NCBI GenBank assembly: GCA_016710745.1
Contig: JADJVB010000010.1
Location: 434,001 to 498,000 of the forward strand
DNA length: 64,000 nt
Direction: 5' to 3'
Source: Chitinophagaceae bacterium
GTDB lineage: Bacteria; Bacteroidota; Bacteroidia; Chitinophagales; Chitinophagaceae
Shown: positions 15,996 to 24,050 of the stretch, piece after piece
Layout: the number at the start of each line of letters is the position of its first letter
Position numbering within the stretch: position 1 is the first letter of the stretch
The notes under the pieces: model-generated
Told to the model about the DNA's origin: nothing
The model's database searches: none
The model's input: the letters and a program-made list of their open reading frames with translations, nothing else
Position numbers and translations under genes: made by a program

Positions 15996-17536
15996 ATGCC
16001 TCTTTTCGATATTAAGCTACCTAAGTCAATTGCCCGGGCGCTCAATATTCCTGTAAGCAATCCCCGCAGCCAGCAAATAAAAGTGCTGAAAAAATTGTTG
16101 AAAAAAGCAAGGTTTACCGAGTTTGGACAGCGTTATCGTTTCGACGATGCTTTAATGAGCAATGATCCCGGAAAAAAATTTCAGCAAAACGTGCCCACAT
16201 TCGACTATAACAAAATTTATGACGCCTGGTGGTATAAAGCCAAGGATGGTAGTCCGGACGTTTGCTGGCCCGGTATAATAAAATATTTTGCGTTGAGCAG
16301 CGGCACCAGTGATGCAACCAGTAAATATATTCCCATTACCAAAGATCTGATCAGGAGCAATACCGTAACCAGCTTCAACCAGCTAATGAGTTTAAGAAGT
16401 TATACCAATATTCCCAGAAGCTCGGTGGGCAAGGGTTGGCTGATATTGGGCGGCAGTACGCAGCTGCAAAAAGCCCAACTTATTTTGCCGGCGACCTGAG
16501 TGGTATTCAGCAAAAAAACATTCCTTTTTGGTTTCAGGGGCTTGGACTCTATAAACCCGGTAAAAAAATTGCCAAAGAAAAAGACTGGGCAAAAAAACTG
16601 GAAGAAGTAGTTAATAACGCCCCCAACTGGGATATCGGCTTTATCGTGGGCGTACCTGCATGGCTGCAGTTGTGCATGGAAAAGATCATCGAAAAATATG
16701 AATTAAAGAATATTCATGAAATATGGCCCAACCTGGCATTTTATGTTCATGGAGGCGTTGCCATGGAGCCTTACAAAAGAGGATTTGAAAAAATACTGGG
16801 TAAGCCCATTACATATATTGAAACCTATTTGGCAAGTGAAGGGTTTTTAGCGTATCAAAACCGGCAGGATGCAAAAGGCATGCACCTGGCATTGAACAAT
16901 AATGTGTTCTTTGAGTTTGTTCCCTTTGATCAAAATAATTTTGATACCGAAGGAAATATGGTAGAGGAGCCCGAGGCATATATGATACATGAAATTGAAG
17001 AGAACAAAGATTATTCTATTTTAATAAGCACCAATGCCGGAGCCTGGCGGTATGCCATTGGTGATACCGTGCGGCTGGTTGACCGCGAGAGAAGCGAAAT
17101 CATAATTACCGGGCGAACCAAGCATTTTTTGAGCATGGTTGGCGAGCACCTGAGTGTTGACAATATGAACAAAGCCATAAAAATGGTGGCCGAAGAGTTG
17201 AATATTTTTATACCGGAATTTACCGTTGCCGGCGTACCACATGGAACATTTTTTGCACACCAATGGTATGTGGCCACCAAGGATAAGGTTGACAAAGAAG
17301 ACCTGAAAAACCGCATCGATGCCAAGCTTAAGGAGTTGAATGACGACTATGAAGTGGAACGCAAACATGCTTTGAAAGCAGTACTGGTTGAAGTTTTACC
17401 TGAAAGCACGTTTATGAAATTTATGGAACTCAAAGGAAAAATTGGCGGCCAGCATAAGTTTCCCAGGGTACTCAAAGGCAACATGCTGGAAGACTGGCAG
17501 AATTTTTTAAAAAACGAATCCGTACCTAAGGGTTGA
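15996..17536 (+). CDS. GH3 auxin-responsive promoter family protein (acyl-adenylate amido-ligase fold), frameshifted
   Basis: Two overlapping frames (15996-16499 and on to 17536) make one protein. The first ends in a scrambled tail after 'GWLILGGSTQLQ'; one extra A in the AAAAA at 16468-16472 joins it to 'KSPTYFAGDLSGIQ' and gives about 513 residues, a normal GH3 length. Motifs seen are the P-loop-like YFALSSGTSDATSKYIP, YIETYLASEGFLAYQ, and GDTVRLVDRERSEIIITGR followed by KHFLSMVGEHLS, matching adenylation-enzyme cores. Plant GH3 proteins conjugate amino acids to jasmonate and auxin; bacterial homologues are of unknown substrate. The gene overlaps the convergent barrel gene by 11 bases. Confidence 0.85.
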
Positions 17537-18365
17537 TAACGGGGCAGGCAATGCCCTTATCCCTGTTTCCAAATTTATAAATTATACCCGCCGATGTACT
17601 GTGGTAATGATCCTGCCGTTTTGGGTTTGCCGCCTGGCTAAAACCGTCGAGGTAATCGGTAAAAATAAAACGATAAGAAGTTTCAATATTTACCGACAAC
17701 CGGTTCGATATCGGGTATTCAACGCCCACACCAATGGGTACCGAAAAAACGGCACGCGGTGTTCCGTGGGCATTATCAGCAACGAGGCCATCTATTACTT
17801 CGGGCGCATTCTTATTGAAAAAGGCAGTATCCATCCGGCTATAATCCTTTTTTACGCCAATCAATGAAATACCGGCGCCCGAAAAAACATAGGGCATCAG
17901 GCCAATATCTTCATAGTTTTTACCAAAAATATTCCATACCAATTGCGCCGAAAACTCTTTTACCGGAGTAGTAAAGTAGAAATTTCGCTGTTGCCGGAAT
18001 TCGGGGCTGCCATAGCGGCTGTCGTCGCCTTTTAATTTGGCGATGCTTACATGAAAACGCGCAGCCAGGAAGTAATTGATCGGTTTTTTGGCAAACAGTG
18101 AGAAACCGGGTTGTATGGTGGTGGTGGAGCCATACCGTTCGGGGGTAAGATCGCCCTGGTAAAAGTAGATTCCGCCGTTAAGGCCTACACTCATATCCTT
18201 GTAGAATTGGGCACTGCCGGTATTTGCCAATAGTAAAACGGAAACGAGAATAATGGCTGTTTTTTTTCTTAATGCTTTCAAAAAATCTGTTTTAGTTTGA
18301 GTTAATGAAAGCAGCGATTTGGTATGTGCATTCAGTTTTGCAAATGGGTACGATGGCATATACAT
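17526..18365 (-). CDS. Outer-membrane beta-barrel protein, DUF6089-like
   Basis: 279 residues if started at the ATG at 18365, which lies 8 bases after a TAGTTTTG promoter word. A hydrophobic signal segment (KKTAIILVSVLLLANTGSAQ, residues 34-53) is preceded by 33 hydrophilic residues; a TTG at 18281 just before it would give a conventional signal peptide. The mature part has alternating strands: 'VGLNGGIYFYQGDLTPERYG', 'FHVSIAKLKGDD', 'LMPYVFSGAGISLIGVK', 'GVGVEYPISNRLSVNIETSY' and a closing strand 'YHSTSAGIIYKFG', typical of small Bacteroidota barrels. Function unknown; in the family such proteins lie in the outer membrane. The last 11 bases overlap the GH3 gene tail to tail. Confidence 0.78.
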   Translation of the reverse strand: MYMPSYPFAKLNAHTKSLLSLTQTKTDFLKALRKKTAIILVSVLLLANTGSAQFYKDMSVGLNGGIYFYQGDLTPERYGSTTTIQPGFSLFAKKPINYFLAARFHVSIAKLKGDDSRYGSPEFRQQRNFYFTTPVKEFSAQLVWNIFGKNYEDIGLMPYVFSGAGISLIGVKKDYSRMDTAFFNKNAPEVIDGLVADNAHGTPRAVFSVPIGVGVEYPISNRLSVNIETSYRFIFTDYLDGFSQAANPKRQDHYHSTSAGIIYKFGNRDKGIACPVINP

Positions 18366-18373
18366 GCAGTTTG

Positions 18374-18381
18374 CAAAACTA
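18374..18381 (-). promoter_or_regulatory. -7 promoter element of the barrel gene
   Basis: Minus strand TAGTTTTG, 8 bases before the ATG at 18365; a very short leader is predicted. Confidence 0.45.
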
Positions 18382-18493
18382 AAATGATCGGGTAGCCATT
18401 AATTCATATAAAAACATTTATTTTCTTGAACGCGAAATTGTAATTTAGATTGTTACCCAAAATGTTAAATGAATCATAATTGAAATGGTTTCT

Positions 18494-18501
18494 TAAATTT
18501 A
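18494..18501 (+). promoter_or_regulatory. Near-consensus -7 element before the LysE gene
   Basis: TAAATTTA (final G to A) lies four bases before the ATG at 18506, the spacing of the leaderless group. Confidence 0.35.
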
Positions 18502-18505
18502 GTGC

Positions 18506-19165
18506 ATGGTTGATGCTTTCATAAAAGGACTTGCTATTAGTTTACTGCTGATATTTTCGGTTGGTCCGGTAATTTTTACCATCATCAAACAAAGTATTAA
18601 CCACGGCCGCCGCGGCGGGTTCAGTTTTATTTTTGGCGTTTGGATCAGCGACCTGATATGGGTGGTACTCAGTAATGGGTTTAGTGAAGCCATACATACT
18701 TTGATGTATTTTAAGATTCCCATTGGCATAGCCGGTTGCTGTTTTTTAATAGGTATGGGCATTTATTTCGCTTTTATCAAAAAAATAAAACCCCGGTATC
18801 AACAGGAATCTGTAGTAATTGCCGGCGACGAATATACGCTCACCGGTAAGCGAACCAATTATTTTGCCATCCTGAGTTCGGGGTTTCTGATTAATACGTT
18901 AAATCCGGCCGTGATTTCTTTTTGGGTGATCATGGCAGCTTCGCTGGCCTCGGTGTATAATTTATACGAGCGGGTGGTCATTTTTTCTACCTGCCTGGGT
19001 GTAAATATGCTGGCCGATGTTGGCAAAGTGATGGGCGCGGGTTATATCGGAAAAAAACTGAGCGATCGGGTTATCCTTATCATTAACCGGGTATCCGGCG
19101 TATTGTACCTGATCTTTGGTTTTGTAATTTTAGCGGGCATTATCTACACATTGGTAAAAAATTAA
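18506..19165 (+). CDS. LysE/RhtB family amino-acid exporter
   Basis: 219 residues with six membrane helices. The N-terminal 'FIKGLAISLLLIFSVGPVIF' and 'SINHGRRGGFSFIFGVWISD' are the conserved first helix and loop of LysE transporters, and the mid-protein 'GFLINTLNPAVISFWVI' is the second conserved proline-containing motif. Members export basic or neutral amino acids or analogues across the inner membrane by proton exchange. Which amino acid is unclear. The three plus-strand genes that follow are spaced 44 to 66 bases apart and could be transcribed together, but the next gene also has a TACTTTG word just upstream. Confidence 0.88.
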   Translation: MVDAFIKGLAISLLLIFSVGPVIFTIIKQSINHGRRGGFSFIFGVWISDLIWVVLSNGFSEAIHTLMYFKIPIGIAGCCFLIGMGIYFAFIKKIKPRYQQESVVIAGDEYTLTGKRTNYFAILSSGFLINTLNPAVISFWVIMAASLASVYNLYERVVIFSTCLGVNMLADVGKVMGAGYIGKKLSDRVILIINRVSGVLYLIFGFVILAGIIYTLVKN

Positions 19166-19209
19166 CAGTAAATGTCAGGTTTTCCTTCGTTTGCCGTTTA
19201 CTTTGTTGC

Positions 19210-19764
19210 ATGAAAATATTGTTGACCTACCTGCTTTTATTTTCTGGCGCTGCTTTTTCTCAAACAGCCGATTTTATTCAACTCAAAAAAAAGAATAAAA
19301 CCATCACTACTTATTACAGCGGTATGGAAATAGCCCTTACTACCGAAAGCGGGGCATACCTGAATGCCCATATCAACGGAATAAAAAATGATACGCTTTA
19401 CTTACAGGAATTTATTATTCGTTACCTGCCCACCAATATCGGTACTTATATTGTTGATACCGCAGGGAGCTATCGGTACAAATACCATTACAATCAGGTT
19501 GCTGCCATTGGCAAAAAGGCAAATACGAATTTTAATACCAGGGGCAGTGGAGCTGCGCTTTTAGGTGGTGGTGCATTAATTGCGTTAGGGAGCGGCGTGG
19601 TTTACCTGGCCGACAAAGAAAAGTTCAGCGCACCCTTGTTATTGGCGGCCGTTGGATTAGGAACCCTGGGTTATTTTATGGCCAAAGGAAAAAAGGGGAG
19701 CGGCATGGTGATCGGCAAAAAATATAAACTGGTTTATATGAATATGAGTACTGAAAAAAAATAG
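19210..19764 (+). CDS. Secreted protein of unknown function with a glycine-rich membrane segment
   Basis: 184 residues. A signal peptide ends near AAFSQT (residue 19). The region that follows is polar and beta-rich, with 'TDFIQLKKKNKTITTYYSGM' and 'LQEFIIRYLPTNIGTYIVDT'. Near the C-terminus a Gly/Ala-rich stretch, 'GSGAALLGGGALIALGSGVV' then 'APLLLAAVGLGTLGYFMAKG', forms one or two membrane helices. This arrangement is common in small Bacteroidota envelope proteins for which I know no function. It sits between the LysE exporter and MtgA. A TACTTTG word, one base short of the -7 consensus, lies four bases before the ATG. Confidence 0.75.
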   Translation: MKILLTYLLLFSGAAFSQTADFIQLKKKNKTITTYYSGMEIALTTESGAYLNAHINGIKNDTLYLQEFIIRYLPTNIGTYIVDTAGSYRYKYHYNQVAAIGKKANTNFNTRGSGAALLGGGALIALGSGVVYLADKEKFSAPLLLAAVGLGTLGYFMAKGKKGSGMVIGKKYKLVYMNMSTEKK

Positions 19765-19830
19765 AAAACATGACACGCTTTCACATACAAATAATCACCT
19801 GTATATTTACCGGCAAAACGCAAAGCACAA

Positions 19831-20715
19831 ATGAAGAATACCTGGAGATTATTGAAGAAGATCTTTTTCGGGATCTTTATTGTACACATCAGTTGGTTTT
19901 TGTTTTTCATTGTTCAAAAATTTTCGGTTAGTGGGTTTACCATTGCAAACCTGCAAACTAAAATGCTTATTGTTTTGGCTGTTATTTTGGTTATTGGGTT
20001 ACTGTATTATTTTTGGCTTCGCCAGATCGTTTTTGTAAAAAAGGCCTACTTTGTTTTAAAAGAGATCTTCTTTATTGCCTATATTTCCTCAATCCTGTAT
20101 TTATTATCAGGTATCTTATTTAATCCGGCAATTACCTTAACACAACTGGGTAGTTTAATACAAGGCTATGGTTTAAACAGAGATTATGTGAGTTATAGAA
20201 ATATGGGGCCCAATATAAAACTGGCCGTAATTGCCAGTGAAGACCAGCTTTTTCCCGACCACGATGGCTTTGATCTAAAGGCGATCAAAGTAGCGATGAA
20301 GTACAACAAAAAACACCCGGACAAGATCAGGGGAGGCAGCACCATCAGCCAACAGGTAGCCAAGAATGTTTTTTTATACCAGGGCGGTGGATTTTTAAGA
20401 AAAGGAATAGAAGTGTTTTATACTTTCTCGATAGAAACAATCTGGAGCAAGCGCACGATATTGGAACGATATTTAAATATCGCCGAAATGGGACCGGGCA
20501 TTTTTGGCGTGCAGGCTGCCGCAAAGGAATATTTTAATAAGGATGCCAAAGCGTTAACCATGGCCGAAGCGGCACAGATTGCCGCATTATTGCCCAGCCC
20601 CAAGCGTTTGGGAAAAAAGCCATTTGGCAATTATGTTATTGGGCGTAAAAATTATATTGTGAGGCAAATGAATAACCTGGCCGGCGATCCGGATATAGTG
20701 GCATTGCTGAAATAG
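19831..20715 (+). CDS. mtgA: Monofunctional biosynthetic peptidoglycan transglycosylase
   Basis: 294 residues, larger than E. coli MtgA (about 240) because of two or three N-terminal membrane helices (residues 10-100). The GT51 core is intact: 'AVIASEDQLFPDHDGFD' holds the catalytic glutamate, then GGSTISQQVAKNVFL, RYLNIAEMGPGIFGVQAA and 'AAQIAALLPSPKR'. There is no penicillin-binding transpeptidase domain. The enzyme polymerises lipid II into glycan strands at the outer face of the inner membrane. Its stop codon TAG directly abuts the stop of the convergent NadR-type gene, with no base between them. Confidence 0.92.
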   Translation: MKNTWRLLKKIFFGIFIVHISWFLFFIVQKFSVSGFTIANLQTKMLIVLAVILVIGLLYYFWLRQIVFVKKAYFVLKEIFFIAYISSILYLLSGILFNPAITLTQLGSLIQGYGLNRDYVSYRNMGPNIKLAVIASEDQLFPDHDGFDLKAIKVAMKYNKKHPDKIRGGSTISQQVAKNVFLYQGGGFLRKGIEVFYTFSIETIWSKRTILERYLNIAEMGPGIFGVQAAAKEYFNKDAKALTMAEAAQIAALLPSPKRLGKKPFGNYVIGRKNYIVRQMNNLAGDPDIVALLK

Positions 20716-21243
20716 CTAGGTCAATTGATCTACTGCAGCAATCGCTTTTTCAAGTCTTTCCTGATGATTACCACTGATATCAACCCATGGTATCATTTGA
20801 TTAACCAGGATATCTTTGTAGTGATGATACAATTTTTGCCGGCTTTCTAAATCAGGGTACTCCCGTAACTCGTCCTTTACCCAGGGAAGGTCTATATTAC
20901 AAAGCAGGTACAGGTCGTATTTTCGTTCGGTAATTCGGTTTAGTATCCAGTGATGACATTTTTCAAAAACAAATTCGCACCATACTTTCATGACGTACAT
21001 ATCGGTATCGATGAAGAGTCTGGCGTTTTTCGATGCTGCTGATGCAATACCCTTTTCTTCAGCGGCGATCTGCCCCTTTGCAATTGTAAGCAGATCTTCA
21101 AAATGGTAATCCGTTCCATGCTGCAAAAGATATGCGCGGGCATATTCTGCTACCCATATCGTATTGTAGTGCGCAGCAAGCTCTTGGCACAAAGTACTTT
21201 TGCCGGTTGATTCGGGCCCGATGATGACAATTTTTTTAACCAT
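20716..21243 (-). CDS. NadR-type nicotinamide riboside kinase domain protein
   Basis: 175 residues. The P-loop GPESTGKSTL (residues 9-18), 'WVAEYARAYL' and 'LFIDTDMYVMKVWCEF' match the C-terminal ribosylnicotinamide kinase domain of NadR; the N-terminal adenylyltransferase domain is absent. It should phosphorylate nicotinamide riboside to NMN, trapping substrate brought in by PnuC, which is encoded upstream in the same operon. The ATG overlaps the end of the small membrane gene by eight bases, suggesting translational coupling. The pairing of kinase and transporter makes the assignment firmer than the sequence alone. Confidence 0.87.
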   Translation of the reverse strand: MVKKIVIIGPESTGKSTLCQELAAHYNTIWVAEYARAYLLQHGTDYHFEDLLTIAKGQIAAEEKGIASAASKNARLFIDTDMYVMKVWCEFVFEKCHHWILNRITERKYDLYLLCNIDLPWVKDELREYPDLESRQKLYHHYKDILVNQMIPWVDISGNHQERLEKAIAAVDQLT

Positions 21244-21415
21244 TGTCTTTTCTGTATTTATTCAGATCAATTATAAAACTAATCACGAAAAACGTGAGCA
21301 TGATAAAGCGAAACCATTTTCTAAATTGATCATCCGTAGGCATGAAAAAGATGATCAGGGTAAACAGCACGATCAATCCGGCTTTGATCATCAGCCAGTG
21401 TTTTTTATTTTGCAT
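21236..21415 (-). CDS. 59-residue membrane protein in the nicotinamide riboside operon
   Basis: The frame runs from ATG at 21415 to TAA at 21236 and encodes 59 residues. Two hydrophobic helices are visible, about 8-25 (LMIKAGLIVLFTLIIFF) and 37-49 (FIMLTFFVISFII), with basic and acidic residues between. Its start overlaps the end of tag by 11 bases and its stop overlaps the NadR-type start by 8 bases. Such packing strongly argues that it is real. I recognise no family. It could be a small accessory of the PnuC transporter or an unrelated membrane peptide. Confidence 0.68.
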   Translation of the reverse strand: MQNKKHWLMIKAGLIVLFTLIIFFMPTDDQFRKWFRFIMLTFFVISFIIDLNKYRKDNG

Positions 21416-21953
21416 GCCACATTGGTTTTGCCTGTAAAACTTTTTTGTAAACCGGGCAGTCCTTGTCGTGTGCGCCCGGCAGGTAGCCAGTACTTACAAT
21501 AAACTCGTTCACGATCTCACCACCTGTAAACTTGAAGGTCTTTTTAAAAAGGGCTGTCCACGCTTCCCTGGTTTTGGGATGATGATGTGCCAGCCATGCA
21601 TTAAAAGAACCGAATTCTTTTTGCAGCGATAGAATTGTTTTCGCGTTTTCGATCGCCGCATGTATCTTAAGCCTGTTGCGGATAATGCCGGCATCGTTCA
21701 TCAGCCTGTTAAAATCCTTTTCTTTATAGGCCGCTACTTTTTTAATATCGAAGTTATGATAGGCTTTTCTGAAACTGTACTGTTTGTTTAAAATGGTGGT
21801 CCAGCTGAGTCCTGCCTGATTGATCTCCAGAATCAAACGGCAAAACAATTCATTATCATCATCAATGGGAAAGCCATACTGGGTATCATGATAAATCCGG
21901 TGAACTCCAGGTTCACCGGGTTCTATATTATTGATCGCCTTGCAGTAACTCAT
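21405..21953 (-). CDS. tag: DNA-3-methyladenine glycosylase I
   Basis: 182 residues, close to the 187 of E. coli Tag. The N-terminal zinc ligand C4 and the H-x3-C pair in GAHDKDCPVY match the Tag zinc snap; 'RIYHDTQYGFP', 'ELFCRLILEINQAGLSWTTI' and 'NKQYSFRKAYHNFD' are the conserved core of the family. The enzyme excises 3-methyladenine from DNA. It overlaps pnuC by 26 bases and the small membrane gene by 11, so it is translationally coupled within an NAD-salvage operon. Why repair and NAD salvage are linked is not evident. Confidence 0.94.
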   Translation of the reverse strand: MSYCKAINNIEPGEPGVHRIYHDTQYGFPIDDDNELFCRLILEINQAGLSWTTILNKQYSFRKAYHNFDIKKVAAYKEKDFNRLMNDAGIIRNRLKIHAAIENAKTILSLQKEFGSFNAWLAHHHPKTREAWTALFKKTFKFTGGEIVNEFIVSTGYLPGAHDKDCPVYKKVLQAKPMWHAK

Positions 21954-22578
21954 GTTTTGTTTGTTTTACTTTTTTCATCCATTCAATCAGGCCGAAAACA
22001 GCCATCACCAAAAGTATAAGATAATAAACACTTGTAAAAACATAATGCTTCACAAAATACAGGGGTATAGAAGCGATATTGGTGGCGATCCACCAGTACC
22101 AGCTTTCTACTTTCTTTTTGGTCATCAGCCACATGCCGGTAAATGCTGTTGCCGATGCCAGGGCATCGGCCCAGGGAATTACCCCATCAAAAAAAGCCGT
22201 TTTAAAATAGGTAAGGGCCGCAAAAATGCTGATATAAAAAAACCCGAAGAAGGCAATTTGTTGTATCCATCCTTTTTTATCGGAATAGCTGATGTGCAGT
22301 ACAATTTCTTTTTGCAGATCGCGCCGGCTCCACATATACCAGCCCGAAATACTCATGATGGTATAATATAAATTGACAGTTGCTTCGCCCAGCAAATGGC
22401 CATTGGCACTTATATAAATATAGATGATGGTATTGATGAGGCCGATGGGGTATACCAGTATGTTTTCGGCACGCGAGTACCAAACGCTGGCAATACCGGC
22501 AAATACGGCAACATACTCGTACCAGGTGGTAAAAGACAGATCGTTAATAAACTGCTGATAAATTTCGGTTAAGCTCAA
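21928..22578 (-). CDS. pnuC: Nicotinamide riboside transporter PnuC
   Basis: 216 residues with seven predicted helices. 'SVWYSRAENILVYPIGLINT' and 'NLYYTIMSISGWYMWSRR' are PnuC signatures around the substrate-binding core, and 'WADALASATAFTGMWLMTKK' with 'ESWYWWIATNIASIPLYFVK' are the later conserved segments. PnuC moves nicotinamide riboside across the inner membrane by facilitated diffusion, driven by phosphorylation inside the cell. The NadR-type kinase two genes downstream fits this. The start overlaps the M23 gene by four bases (ATGA). Confidence 0.94.
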   Translation of the reverse strand: MSLTEIYQQFINDLSFTTWYEYVAVFAGIASVWYSRAENILVYPIGLINTIIYIYISANGHLLGEATVNLYYTIMSISGWYMWSRRDLQKEIVLHISYSDKKGWIQQIAFFGFFYISIFAALTYFKTAFFDGVIPWADALASATAFTGMWLMTKKKVESWYWWIATNIASIPLYFVKHYVFTSVYYLILLVMAVFGLIEWMKKVKQTKHELLQGDQ

Positions 22579-23207
22579 TGGATCTGTTTGGTTGGTAATG
22601 AATTTCGGTAAAAACGCAAAGGCCGAAGATAACGGATTCCTTTATTGGTTTGAAACCGGGTGCCAATTTGTGTCCACTTACCGTTACCATCGGTTTTCCA
22701 TACTATAAAATGCAAATGCGGAAAATAGGTATAGCCGGTTTTGCCGCTGAGGCCAATTACCTGACCCTGCTTTACCGTGTCGCCAACATTTACCAGCACA
22801 CCGTTATACTGTAAATGCCAATAGCCCGTTCGGGCACTGTCGGCATGCTGGATCACAACATAATTTCCGTAAGGCCGGAATTTGGCATCAGCACCGCCTT
22901 TGTCACCGTCTTCTTTTAATCGCAAAACGATCCCATCTCTTGCGGCAAAAATTTTCGTTCCCTTTTTCATCTTAAAATCCAGCGCTGCCCGGTGTTTGTG
23001 TGTGTACATACTGAAGTAGCCCTGTACTACCAGATGATTTGAATTTTCCCCGTAAGGAAGATGATAAACAAAACTGGTATCGTCAGTAAGTTTTCCTTTT
23101 TGCAGCAACTTGATTTCCCTGTGCTGCGGGTTATTGCTGACTGAGCAGCCGGAAACGGCCAACGCAAATAAAACGGCAGCAATATATAAAACCGGATTAT
23201 ATTTCAT
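22575..23207 (-). CDS. M23-type peptidase family lipoprotein
   Basis: 210 residues from the ATG at 23207; a longer frame would start upstream of the signal peptide. The lipobox AVSGC marks C20 as lipidated. The LytM-type motifs are present in order: 'HKHRAALDFKMKKGT' (zinc-binding His and Asp, as H-x4-D), 'GNYVVIQHADSARTGYWHL' and 'YFPHLHFIVW' with the HxH pair. Such enzymes cut peptidoglycan cross-bridges at the envelope. It is the first gene of the operon that continues into pnuC, and a perfect inverted repeat lies in its leader. Confidence 0.84.
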   Translation of the reverse strand: MKYNPVLYIAAVLFALAVSGCSVSNNPQHREIKLLQKGKLTDDTSFVYHLPYGENSNHLVVQGYFSMYTHKHRAALDFKMKKGTKIFAARDGIVLRLKEDGDKGGADAKFRPYGNYVVIQHADSARTGYWHLQYNGVLVNVGDTVKQGQVIGLSGKTGYTYFPHLHFIVWKTDGNGKWTQIGTRFQTNKGIRYLRPLRFYRNSLPTKQIH

Positions 23208-23223
23208 GTTATCAGGCAACTTC

Positions 23224-23278
23224 AATGTGAGCACAATCAACTGCAATAAAAAAGCATCTGGTAAAAGATGCTCACATT
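23224..23278 (-). terminator. Terminator of nfu nested in a 10-bp inverted repeat
   Basis: On the minus strand GCATCT-TTTACC-AGATGC is followed by TTTTTT (23271 down to 23248), a terminator for nfu. The outer arms AATGTGAGCA (23278-23269) and TGCTCACATT (23233-23224) are perfect complements and share three bases with the terminator stem. Confidence 0.6.
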
Positions 23279-23308
23279 ATTTTATAGAAAATTCCGTTCG
23301 GGCAAGGC

Positions 23309-23908
23309 TTATTCAGCCTCTGCCACTACTTCTTTCACTTCGGGGATCATACGCTTCATCATGCCTTCAATACCGGCTTTCAACGTGATCATACTGCTCG
23401 GACAACCGCTGCAACTACCCTGCATCATTAAATTAACCGTTCCTGCATCATAGCTTTTAAATTGTATGGCACCACCATCCATCTCAACGGCCGGCTTTAC
23501 ATAATTTTCCAAAAGTTCTTTAATGCGTTTCACCACATCGTCGTCATCGGCACTGATCACATTGCTGCTTTCCGATTTCATGGCAGCTACTTCTTCATCA
23601 TTCACCACTACTTTTCCTTCTTCCAAATATTCTTTTAAAAACTGTTTAATGGAAGGGATCACATCCTGCCAGTCTTCGGTATCGGTAGTTTTGGTAAGGG
23701 TAATAAAATTACTGGCAATAAAAACAGCTTTTACAAAAGGGAAGGTAAACAGTTCCTGTGCCAACGGCGACGGTTTGGCGCCGGCTTCATCTGCAAAATC
23801 GATACTCTTACCCGGGTATAATAATTTATTGGCCACAAACTTCATCGTTTCGGGGTTGGGCGTCATTTCGGTATAAATGCTGATTACCGGATTTCCTGTT
23901 TTGATCAT
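23309..23908 (-). CDS. NifU-like iron-sulfur scaffold/carrier (Nfu)
   Basis: 199 residues. An N-terminal scaffold domain of the Nfu_N type (IYTEMTPNPETMKFVANKLL, residues 11-30) is joined to a C-terminal NifU domain in which the CxxC cluster ligand is clear in 'LMMQGSCSGCPSSMITLKAG'. Such Nfu proteins receive a 4Fe-4S cluster and deliver it to target enzymes in the cytoplasm. The gene ends in front of the M23-pnuC unit and has its own promoter word TAGTTTTG 49 bases upstream. Confidence 0.93.
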   Translation of the reverse strand: MIKTGNPVISIYTEMTPNPETMKFVANKLLYPGKSIDFADEAGAKPSPLAQELFTFPFVKAVFIASNFITLTKTTDTEDWQDVIPSIKQFLKEYLEEGKVVVNDEEVAAMKSESSNVISADDDDVVKRIKELLENYVKPAVEMDGGAIQFKSYDAGTVNLMMQGSCSGCPSSMITLKAGIEGMMKRMIPEVKEVVAEAE

Positions 23909-23957
23909 AATACTTGTTTTTACCCGGCCACCTACGCTAAATCTTCGGTGGCCTGTG

Positions 23958-23965
23958 CAAAACTA
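23958..23965 (-). promoter_or_regulatory. -7 promoter element of nfu
   Basis: Minus strand TAGTTTTG, exact TAnnTTTG, 49 bases before the ATG at 23908. Confidence 0.5.
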
Positions 23966-24050
23966 ACAAGATTTGGGCTGATTTGGTTTGAAAATGCTGT
24001 TAAATGGGAGATTTTTCGGATTTCGAAAAGCTGCTTTGTACCGAATTATA

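Noticed and set aside
15996..16499. A separate short gene before the GH3 protein
   Set aside because: It matches the N-terminal third of GH3 and joins the rest after restoring one A.
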